From Defluviibacillus sp043739385 (GTDB lineage: Bacteria; Pseudomonadota; Gammaproteobacteria; Burkholderiales; Burkholderiaceae_C): a stretch of 64,000 bases of DNA. Each line of letters begins with the position of its first letter. The first letter of the stretch is position 1. The DNA is taken from NCBI GenBank assembly GCA_043739385.1, contig JAYUED010000007.1, positions 62,001 through 126,000 on the forward strand, in the 5' to 3' direction. Position numbers and translations under genes: made by a program. This document shows positions 57,321 to 64,000 of the stretch, piece after piece. The notes beneath the pieces were generated by a model. The model ran no database searches, had not been told where the DNA came from, and was given only the letters and a program-made list of their open reading frames with translations.

Positions 57321-59057
57321 TTATTCATTGGTGCAGCCCAGTACTTCTTCGAGTGAGGTCACGCCCAGCTTGACCTTGTGCAAGCCTGATTCACGCAGGC
57401 TGCGAACGCCTTCAAGGCGAGCTTGCGCGGCAATTTCCAGCGAACTGCCATCTCGCAAAATAATGCGTTGAATCTCCTCCGTGATGGGCATCACTTGGTA
57501 AATGCCCACACGGCCCTTGTATCCGTTATTGCACGCGCTGCACCCCACGGGCCGGTAAGGCACCCAGGTGCCGTCCGCATCGGCTTCGGTGTAGCCGGCC
57601 TCGCGCAAGGCCGAGTGCGGTATGTCGGCCGGTGCTTTGCACACCGGGCAAAGACGCCGTGCCAAGCGCTGGGCAGTGATCAAAATCACACTTGATGCGA
57701 TGTTGAACGGGGCAATACCCATGTTGCGCATGCGCGTTAAAGTGGTGGGTGCGTCGTTAGTGTGCAATGTAGACAGCACCAAGTGACCGGTTTGCGCTGC
57801 TTTGATGGAAATATCTGCTGTTTCCATGTCGCGGATTTCACCCACCATGATGATGTCAGGATCTTGGCGCAGGAACGATTTGAGTGCTGCGGCGAAAGTT
57901 AGACCGGCTTTTTCGTTCACATTGACCTGGTTTACGCCAGGCAAGTTGATTTCTGACGGATCTTCAGCGGTCGAGATATTGACCCCTGGCAGATTCAACA
58001 TGTTCAGGCAGGTATACAGCGACACGGTCTTGCCTGAGCCTGTTGGGCCTGTGACCAGAACCATGCCATAGGGGCGTTTTACCGCGGCCAGCAGACGCTC
58101 TTTTTCTTCAGGCTCGTAGCCTAGCGCCTCAATACCCAGCTTGGCTGTGCTGGGGTCAAGGATCCGGATGACGATCTTTTCACCAAAGAGCGTGGGCAAG
58201 GTGCTGACCCGAAAGTCGATTACCCGGTCCGGTCCTATTTTGAGCTTCATCCGCCCGTCTTGGGGCACCCGCTTCTCGGAGATGTCCATGCGCGAGATGA
58301 CTTTGATGCGCGAAGCCAGTTTGTCTTTGATCGACACGGGCGGGGAGGCGATTTCTCGCAATTCACCGTCAATGCGAAAGCGCACGCGGTAGGTGTGCTC
58401 GTATGGTTCAAAGTGCAAGTCAGATGCCCGCATGCTGAACGCATCCAGCAGCATTTTGTGCAAAAATTTGACGACTGGCGCGTCTTCAACCTCAGCAGAA
58501 CTGGTGTCCTTGATGTCGAGAGTGGCATTGACGGATTCCTCGTCAAATTCAAAATCATTCCCGACGATGCCTTCCATCGCTTGGGTGCTGCTTATCGCGT
58601 GCAGTCCAAGCATGGCAGACAGTTTGTTGTGCTCAACGATTACCCAGTCCACAGTGAGGCGGGTAGCGAATTTAATTTTTTCAGCAGCCTCTGGGTCTGA
58701 AGGGTCTGTCGTTGCAACAATCAGACGGCCGTTGCGCTTGCTGAGAACGATCAGTTTAAAAGCGTGACAAATTTTTTCATCCACCACACCTTTGGGTAAG
58801 CGCTGGGGGTTAATGGCGTCTAGGTCCAACAGGGGTACGGAGAACGCTTGAGACAGAGTTTGGGCCAAGTCATAGGACGATACAGCCCCTGCGGCGGTCA
58901 ACTCTTGCATGAAGCTGGTACGGTTGTTCTGCGCCTTGCGGTAGATGTCCTCCGCTATAAGTTGGGGCAGCTTTCCTGCTGTCACCAAAGCGCGTGCCAT
59001 GCCAGGCAGGGCTGTGCCTGTTATTTCGTTGGGTACAAGTTGTTCAGTAACGGCCAT
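57321..59057 (-). CDS. pilB: Type IV pilus assembly ATPase PilB
   Basis: 578 residues. A MshEN N-terminal domain (LAQTLSQAFSVPLLDLDAIN ... ICHAFKLIVLSKRNGRLIVA) precedes the GspE ATPase: Walker A VTGPTGSGKTVSLYTCLNML, Walker B region PDIIMVGEIRDMETADISIK, and four zinc cysteines (CPVCKAP, CSACNNG). It drives pilus extension. The ATG at 59057 (MAVTEQLVP) gives the family length; an in-frame TTG at 59249 would add 64 residues over the oxidoreductase gene. A Shine-Dalgarno is not clear, so coupling to the gene 14 bases upstream is possible. Confidence 0.95.
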   Translation of the reverse strand: MAVTEQLVPNEITGTALPGMARALVTAGKLPQLIAEDIYRKAQNNRTSFMQELTAAGAVSSYDLAQTLSQAFSVPLLDLDAINPQRLPKGVVDEKICHAFKLIVLSKRNGRLIVATTDPSDPEAAEKIKFATRLTVDWVIVEHNKLSAMLGLHAISSTQAMEGIVGNDFEFDEESVNATLDIKDTSSAEVEDAPVVKFLHKMLLDAFSMRASDLHFEPYEHTYRVRFRIDGELREIASPPVSIKDKLASRIKVISRMDISEKRVPQDGRMKLKIGPDRVIDFRVSTLPTLFGEKIVIRILDPSTAKLGIEALGYEPEEKERLLAAVKRPYGMVLVTGPTGSGKTVSLYTCLNMLNLPGVNISTAEDPSEINLPGVNQVNVNEKAGLTFAAALKSFLRQDPDIIMVGEIRDMETADISIKAAQTGHLVLSTLHTNDAPTTLTRMRNMGIAPFNIASSVILITAQRLARRLCPVCKAPADIPHSALREAGYTEADADGTWVPYRPVGCSACNNGYKGRVGIYQVMPITEEIQRIILRDGSSLEIAAQARLEGVRSLRESGLHKVKLGVTSLEEVLGCTNE

Positions 59058-59071
59058 AGATGCTGAATGTA

Positions 59072-60319
59072 CTACGGCTTCGGTGGCTTTATGGGCGTAG
59101 CTATAGGCGTTGTCCAGTGCCGCCAGCGCCACGATCGCCATACCCAACTCCCTTCGAAGCTGAGCCAACCCCACGGAGAGCGCCACGCCATAATGGCGCG
59201 CTGATGTCCGTTGGCAAACAGCCGCAAGCTGTGTGCGGACCGGGTGCAAGGTTTCATCGGCGTTCCTGCTAATACAGCGCGCAGGTTGTACGCCAGAAGT
59301 GGCGTCAAGAGTGGGCCCACCCTGACGCTGAGGTGGCTGATGGCGGTCATGTTGGCTTCGTCACCCTCTGGGGGCGTGACAAAGATACAGGCTTGGTTAA
59401 CGCTTTGAAGATTAAAATTTGTAGCAGGAAACCCAAGCACATCCAGCACAACACCGCTTTTTGACCAAAAATAGGGTGCAGGTGTGTCCAGCGCGAGTAC
59501 TGGGGCATTGCAGGCCAACCGAGCACCGCTTGCTAAGCTTATTTCGCTGGCGTTGATGCCTTTGCAACTATCGCGTAGTACTGTGATGTGTTGGCGCTTT
59601 AGGGCGGCTAGCAGGTGTTTTTGAACCGCCGGTGGGCAAAGCGCCGCAGGCTCGCCACCGCCAGTGACCAAGGTCACGCGGCTGGGTTGGTTGGCTGGAT
59701 CGCAGGCGAGGCTGTGTTGAATGGCCAGCGCCAAGGCCACCGCAGGCAGCGTGTGGGTTGCTTCCGTGCGTTCGATGAGATTCACTTCGTTAAGTCTGGG
59801 TTGTGTGAAATCTGTCACAGAATAACTCAACCAGCCTGCCACCACGGCTACGTTCAGTGCGCGAGTTTTGGCCAAAGCGGACAACTGTGGCCAGAGCGAA
59901 CAAAATGAGGCCAAGGGGTGCAGGTTCATCGCATGCTGTGCGGCCCCAGGCAGTTGGGTGTCCAACAAGGTTCGGGACATCATGGACGCAGTGTCTACGC
60001 TCAGCACGTCGTAGTGCAGCGGTTCGCCGTGCGATAGCTTGAGTGTCTTCGCGTGTGCGTCTAAGACTTCTACAGTGGCTTGGATGAAGACCGCACCGCA
60101 GCTTTGCAACAGGTTGTCCAGCGGTACGGTACAAGCTTGAAGCGGGCAACAGCCAGTTATAAAGTCGGGTATCCGATCAAAGTACAAGGGGCTTGTCGTG
60201 CTGCCAATTACAGTGATTTTGAGGCCAGCAGATCGCCGTTCTGCAAAGCTTTTCAGCACTTGCAGGTGGGCCAATCCTGTGCCCACCAAAACCAAATGCT
60301 GCAAGCTAGGTGAAGCCAT
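59072..60319 (-). CDS. NDH-2-like FAD/NAD(P) oxidoreductase of unknown role
   Basis: 415 residues. The N-terminus HLVLVGTGLAHLQVLKSFAE is an FAD fold, although the third glycine is changed (GTGLAH for GxGxxG). A second nucleotide motif is weak. GFPATNFNLQSVNQACIFVT is the C-terminal FAD-contact block of the NDH-2/SelD-associated type. The last 40 residues are rich in Trp and Arg (AWRSPWGWLSFEGSWVWRSW). It lies 9 bases after ftsY and 14 before pilB, co-directional. The electron partners are unknown. Confidence 0.75.
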   Translation of the reverse strand: MASPSLQHLVLVGTGLAHLQVLKSFAERRSAGLKITVIGSTTSPLYFDRIPDFITGCCPLQACTVPLDNLLQSCGAVFIQATVEVLDAHAKTLKLSHGEPLHYDVLSVDTASMMSRTLLDTQLPGAAQHAMNLHPLASFCSLWPQLSALAKTRALNVAVVAGWLSYSVTDFTQPRLNEVNLIERTEATHTLPAVALALAIQHSLACDPANQPSRVTLVTGGGEPAALCPPAVQKHLLAALKRQHITVLRDSCKGINASEISLASGARLACNAPVLALDTPAPYFWSKSGVVLDVLGFPATNFNLQSVNQACIFVTPPEGDEANMTAISHLSVRVGPLLTPLLAYNLRAVLAGTPMKPCTRSAHSLRLFANGHQRAIMAWRSPWGWLSFEGSWVWRSWRWRHWTTPIATPIKPPKP

Positions 60320-60328
60320 TGCCCAAGA

Positions 60329-61447
60329 CTAAGACAGTAAAGCGTGGGCGAATTCGCGGGCTTTGAATGTTTCCAAATCCTCCAGCTTTTCGCCCATACC
60401 GATAAAGTAGACCGGAACGCCAGCACGTCCTGGTATGGCCTGCACGCGATTCTTTGTCCTGTCTTGTGACCACAACGCAATGGCAGCCAGTACGCCGCCT
60501 TTTGCTGTGCCGTCCAACTTGGTAACGATCAGCCCCGTGAGGCCAATAGCTTCATCAAAGGTTTTGACCTGTGACAGCGCGTTTTGGCCCGTATTGCCGT
60601 CAATCACCAGCAAAATCTCATGGGGGGCTGTGGCATCGGCCTTGCCGACCACGCGTTTGATTTTTTTCAGCTCTTCCATCAAATGCAACTGGGTAGGTAA
60701 GCGGCCCGCCGTGTCTACCAGCACCACGTCTTTGCCCCGCGCTTTGCCTGCGCTGACCGCGTCAAAACTCACTGCAGCTGGGTCGCCGCCTTCCTGGCTG
60801 ATGATGTCTACGGTGTTGCGGTCTGCCCAAATCAGCAATTGCTCTTTCGCTGCGGCACGGAAAGTATCTGCGGCTGCCAGTAAAACAGTAGCGCCTGATG
60901 ACGACAGGTGGCGCGTTAGCTTGCCGATTGACGTGGTTTTCCCCGCGCCATTCACGCCCGCCACCATGATGACGGTAGGTTTGTGGTGGCCGATGACCAG
61001 TGCTTGTTCCAGTGGCAGTAGCAGTTGGGTGATGGACTCCACCAGCAGCGCCTTCACCGCAGTAGGGGCTGTGGTTTTCGTCTCCTTCACGCGCCGTTTG
61101 AGGTCTTGCAGTAAATAGGCCGTAGCTTGTACGCCAGTATCGGCCATCAGCAAGGCAGATTCCAGGTCTTCGTACAAGGCATCGTCGATCTGGGTACCCG
61201 TGAAGACCGTGGCGATACTGCTGCCGGTCTTGCGCAGACCGAGTTTGAGCTTGTCTAACCAGCCTCGGCGCTCTTCCACAGCGGTGGACTGCGGCGTGGG
61301 CTCGGAAGGAGTAGACGTGCTGGGTAATAGCACGGACAGCACGGGTGCTGCTTGTACCTCGGGTACAGGCCGTGAGGACGATGGCGTTGACGCAAGGTCA
61401 GGCGCGGAGGGGGGTGTTGTGGGTTTCTTTTTGAAAAAGCTGAACAT
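60329..61447 (-). CDS. ftsY: Signal recognition particle receptor FtsY
   Basis: 372 residues. A short N-terminal region (MFSFFKKKPTTPPSAPDL), Pro/Ser-rich and shorter than in E. coli, precedes the NG domain: G1 VAGVNGAGKTTSIGKLTRHL, DTAGRLPTQ and TKLDGTAKGG, with GMGEKLEDLETFKA at the end. It docks ribosomes making membrane proteins at SecYEG. I chose the ATG at 61447; only 28 bases separate it from the divergent M16 gene, so the two promoters must overlap the other gene. Confidence 0.96.
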   Translation of the reverse strand: MFSFFKKKPTTPPSAPDLASTPSSSRPVPEVQAAPVLSVLLPSTSTPSEPTPQSTAVEERRGWLDKLKLGLRKTGSSIATVFTGTQIDDALYEDLESALLMADTGVQATAYLLQDLKRRVKETKTTAPTAVKALLVESITQLLLPLEQALVIGHHKPTVIMVAGVNGAGKTTSIGKLTRHLSSSGATVLLAAADTFRAAAKEQLLIWADRNTVDIISQEGGDPAAVSFDAVSAGKARGKDVVLVDTAGRLPTQLHLMEELKKIKRVVGKADATAPHEILLVIDGNTGQNALSQVKTFDEAIGLTGLIVTKLDGTAKGGVLAAIALWSQDRTKNRVQAIPGRAGVPVYFIGMGEKLEDLETFKAREFAHALLS

Positions 61448-61475
61448 GGCGACGTTCTTAGAATCACAGCATTCT

Positions 61476-62963
61476 ATGAAACACAACACCCGACCGCGCT
61501 GGCCGCTGACCTTCTCACTTTTATTGGGGGTTGTGGGCAGTGCCTTTGCCCAAACGCCCATCCCCTCATCTACTGCGCTTACGGGTATCGCACCACCCCG
61601 AAAGTTGCAAATGCAGCCCGCCAATGTTGCGCCCAAAGTCGAGCAGTTCACGCTGGCCAATGGCATCACTGTCATCATCAAACCTGACCGCCGTGCTCCT
61701 ACAGCCATCAACATGTTGTGGGTGCGCGTCGGTGCGATGGACGAGGTGGATGGCACTACCGGCGTCGCTCATGCACTGGAGCACATGATGTTCAAGGGCA
61801 CGCCCAGCCTCAAACCCGGTGAATTCTCACGCCGTGTAGCGGCCTTAGGGGGCCGTGAAAATGCTTTTACTACCCGTGACTACACCGGCTATTACCAGCA
61901 AATACCGTCCGATAAGCTGGAAAACGTGATGAAGCTGGAGGCGGACCGTTTCGCCAACAACCAGTGGGCAGACGAAGAATTTAAAAAAGAAATTGAAGTC
62001 GTTAAAGAAGAGCGCCGTATGCGCACCGAGGATTCACCCCGCGCTTTGATGTACGAGGCGCTTTACGCCAATGCGTTCATGGCTTCCCCTTACCGTCGCC
62101 CCGTGGTGGGCTGGATGAGCGACCTGGACGCGATGACGCCCCAAGACGTGCGCGATTTCCACCAGCGCTGGTACACCCCCGCCAACGCCGCTGTGGTAGT
62201 CGCTGGGGACGTGGATGTAGCCCAGGTGAAGCTGTGGGCTGAAAAATACTATGGTGCCATTCCCGTGCGCGCCTTGCCCCTGCGCAAACCCCAGGTCGAG
62301 CCAGTGCAGGTGGGCCTGCACCGCATGTCGTTCAAAGCACCCGCAGAGCAATCGTATGTGGCATTGGCCTTCAAAGTGCCCGGCTTGACTGGCTTGGAGG
62401 CCTCAAGCGCCTCTGAATCGTCTGACGATGCATTGGCACTAACCGTGCTGGCCGCTGTGCTGGATGGCTACAACGGTGCCCGCCTAGAGCGTGCCCTGAC
62501 CCAAGGGCCTGGCCGTGTGGCTGATAGCGCTGGGGCCAGCAATGGTTTGCTGGGCCGTGGTCCACAGGTGTTCATGCTTGATGGAATTCCGGCTAAGGGC
62601 AAAACCACCCAAGACGTAGAAATGGCCTTGCGCGCCCAAATCACTGAGATCGCCCAGGCAGGTGTCAGTGAGGCTGAATTGCAGCGCGTCAAAACCCAGT
62701 GGGTGGCCAGTGAGGTCTACAAACTCGATGCATTGATGGGCCAAGCCCAAGAGCTAGGCCGCTACTGGATTCAGGGCTTACCTGTGGATGCCAGCACGCG
62801 CCTCATTGCGCGTCTGCGCGGCATTACCTCAGCCCAAGTCCAAGCAGTAGCCGCCAAGTATTTTGGGGATGACCAGCTCACCGTTGCGGTGCTGTTGCCC
62901 CAACCGCTGGTAAAGAAACCTGCCAGTGCCCGCACCAGCCCCACGCCTGCGCTGCGCCATTGA
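61476..62963 (+). CDS. M16 family zinc metallopeptidase, catalytic subunit
   Basis: 495 residues. A signal peptide (TFSLLLGVVGSAFAQ) directs it to the periplasm. The inverted zinc motif HxxEH is present (GVAHALEHMMFKGT), with the third Glu ~75 residues on (EIEVVKEERRMRTEDSPRAL). A second M16 domain follows. I chose the ATG at 61476 (MKHNTRPRW) over upstream in-frame starts inside ftsY. It is followed 46 bases later by an M16 gene without the motif, so the two likely form a heterodimer. Confidence 0.92.
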   Translation: MKHNTRPRWPLTFSLLLGVVGSAFAQTPIPSSTALTGIAPPRKLQMQPANVAPKVEQFTLANGITVIIKPDRRAPTAINMLWVRVGAMDEVDGTTGVAHALEHMMFKGTPSLKPGEFSRRVAALGGRENAFTTRDYTGYYQQIPSDKLENVMKLEADRFANNQWADEEFKKEIEVVKEERRMRTEDSPRALMYEALYANAFMASPYRRPVVGWMSDLDAMTPQDVRDFHQRWYTPANAAVVVAGDVDVAQVKLWAEKYYGAIPVRALPLRKPQVEPVQVGLHRMSFKAPAEQSYVALAFKVPGLTGLEASSASESSDDALALTVLAAVLDGYNGARLERALTQGPGRVADSAGASNGLLGRGPQVFMLDGIPAKGKTTQDVEMALRAQITEIAQAGVSEAELQRVKTQWVASEVYKLDALMGQAQELGRYWIQGLPVDASTRLIARLRGITSAQVQAVAAKYFGDDQLTVAVLLPQPLVKKPASARTSPTPALRH

Positions 62964-62988
62964 CTGCCACAAGACTACGTGCTTTATG

Positions 62989-63012
62989 AACCCATAAACC
63001 CATAAACCCATG
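62989..63012. repeat. 8-bp tandem repeat (AACCCATA) x3 at a start codon
   Basis: Two exact copies of AACCCATA and a third ending AACCCATG occupy the 24 bases up to and including the start codon of the second M16 gene. The space normally used by a ribosome site is filled by repeat. Confidence 0.85.
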
Positions 63013-64000
63013 AAAACGCCAAAAAACACTACAAAAACCATAGCTGGTTACGCTCATCTGTACTTCGCGACAGGTCTATTGGCCTTGATTTTTCCATTCA
63101 ATGCACTTGCTGCCATCCCCATCCAGCAGTGGACCCTGCCCAACGGTGCACAGGTCTTTCTTGTGCAAAGCGATGGCATCCCCATGGTGGACGTGCAAAT
63201 CGACTTTGATGCAGGAGGACGCCGTGACCCTGCTGCAAAAGCCGGACTTGCCAGCGTTACCGCTGGTATGACAAGCAAGGGCGTGTTTGCTCAGCGTGGA
63301 GATACCACCAAGGGCGAGAAACCGGCCCCAGCATTGGACGAAAATGCTCTCAGTGAGGCCTGGGCTGATTTGGGCGCATCGTTCACCGCCAGCGCAGGCA
63401 CAGACCGTATGAGCTTCAGCCTGCGAACCCTCACCTATCCTGATTTGTTACCCCGAGCTACCGCGCTGGCTGCTCGTCAATTAGGTGAGCCTGCTTTTCC
63501 AGATGCTGTCTGGCAGCGTGAACGTCAGCGTATCGCCGCCTCGTTGCAAGAGGCTGACCGTCGTCCCGCCACTGTGGCCAACCGTGCCTTTAGCAAAGCC
63601 GTGTACGGTACGCACCCTTACGGCTTGGAGCTGACCGAGGCCACTCTGGACAAGATCACGGTGGCCGACATGCAGACGCTGTACCGCCAAGACATTGCGC
63701 CCTGCCGCGCCACCCTCAGTATGGTGGGGGCCGTTAACCGCGAACAAGCGCAAACGCTGGCACTGGGTTTGCTGGCCAACTTGCCCACCACAACCGACTG
63801 CGCCGCGCTCCCCAATGTGCCCGAGGTGCAAGCGTTATCAGCTGCCAGTGAATCCATTATTCCGTTCGATTCGGCTCAAGCCCATGTGTTCATCGGCCAG
63901 CCGGGTTATAAGCGCGATGACCCGGATTTCTTTGCCCTCACGCTGGGCAACTACATTTTGGGCGGCGGGGGATTTGTTTCCCGCTTGACCGAAGAAGTTC
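63010..64000 (+). CDS. M16 family protein lacking the zinc motif (partial, cut by window edge)
   Basis: At least 330 residues, open to the window end. A signal peptide (YFATGLLALIFPFNALA) precedes an M16 fold starting IPIQQWTLPNGAQVFLVQSD. Where the active subunit has HxxEH, this one reads AGLASVTAGMTSKG, so it cannot bind zinc. Such partners supply the substrate-binding wall of heterodimeric M16 enzymes (family knowledge). The ATG at 63010 is the third unit of an 8-bp repeat and has no Shine-Dalgarno. Confidence 0.88.
   Translation, partial: MKTPKNTTKTIAGYAHLYFATGLLALIFPFNALAAIPIQQWTLPNGAQVFLVQSDGIPMVDVQIDFDAGGRRDPAAKAGLASVTAGMTSKGVFAQRGDTTKGEKPAPALDENALSEAWADLGASFTASAGTDRMSFSLRTLTYPDLLPRATALAARQLGEPAFPDAVWQRERQRIAASLQEADRRPATVANRAFSKAVYGTHPYGLELTEATLDKITVADMQTLYRQDIAPCRATLSMVGAVNREQAQTLALGLLANLPTTTDCAALPNVPEVQALSAASESIIPFDSAQAHVFIGQPGYKRDDPDFFALTLGNYILGGGGFVSRLTEEV

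Noticed and set aside
59072..59170. A frameshift at the C-terminus of the FAD oxidoreductase
   Set aside because: The Trp/Arg-rich end looks odd, but neither alternative frame restores a recognisable family ending, so I keep the frame as it is.

Overview
The window is chromosomal DNA of a betaproteobacterium, most likely order Burkholderiales and probably a Comamonadaceae relative of the Rhodoferax/Polaromonas type (inference from gene content and order; no 16S rRNA is present). Pointers are the petABC-sspA-sspB order, the dciA / M23 peptidase / secA / argJ block, the ftsY ... pilB-pilC-pilD-coaE-zapD-yacG block, a Bug-type solute-binding protein, and the hydroxylase-DUF2783-hmgA-fahA cluster. 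I see no phage, insertion sequence, integron or CRISPR array; this is core and catabolic chromosome with one tRNA gene.

Positions 1-6600 hold the start of an FtsX-type permease (cut by the left edge), a TetR regulator, a two-subunit molybdenum hydroxylase (2Fe-2S subunit plus Tat-exported large subunit) with a MocA-like cytidylyltransferase, a Cu/Zn superoxide dismutase lipoprotein and a small OmpA-domain protein. Positions 6700-9230 are the Entner-Doudoroff pair edd-eda. After gloA come a PaaI-type thioesterase and a divergent marR-MFS pair that share one perfect palindromic operator.

Positions 12200-21500 form a sugar-acid catabolic locus around a FadR/GntR-type regulator. Leftward it runs IlvD/EDD-type dehydratase, KDGal kinase, KDPGal aldolase and SDR dehydrogenase. 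Rightward it runs the regulator, a TRAP transporter (small permease, large permease, binding protein) and an enolase-superfamily dehydratase. The set fits uptake of a galactonate-like acid and conversion to pyruvate and glyceraldehyde 3-phosphate. Positions 21500-28400 are an aromatic (homogentisate) locus: marR and a Bug-type binding protein leftward, and an FAD hydroxylase, DUF2783 protein, hmgA, fahA and a cupin rightward. Two near-identical palindromes sit on the two divergent promoters.

Positions 28600-44400 are housekeeping: rhlE, ettA, a DUF1631 protein, a TauE/SafE permease, a DegQ-like protease, a cysteine-cluster protein, a Nif3-family protein, pdxA, mscL, the cytochrome bc1 operon petABC, sspA-sspB and tRNA-Thr(UGU). 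Positions 44400-53500 hold an SF1 helicase overlapping dciA, then an M23 peptidase, secA, argJ, a DUF815 ATPase and a NUDIX hydrolase. Positions 53500-61450 are eight leftward genes (ftsY, an FAD oxidoreductase, pilB, pilC, pilD, coaE, zapD, yacG), and the window ends in a pair of M16 peptidases, one with and one without the zinc motif.

I found no clearly new multi-gene system. The best leads are regulatory and structural: candidate leaderless genes with shared TetR-type palindromes at 1.2-2.0 kb, the paired operators at 23.1 kb, two unrelated dehydratase families feeding one aldol pathway, dciA fused translationally to a helicase with an altered P-loop, and recurring 7-8 bp tandem repeats at gene borders.
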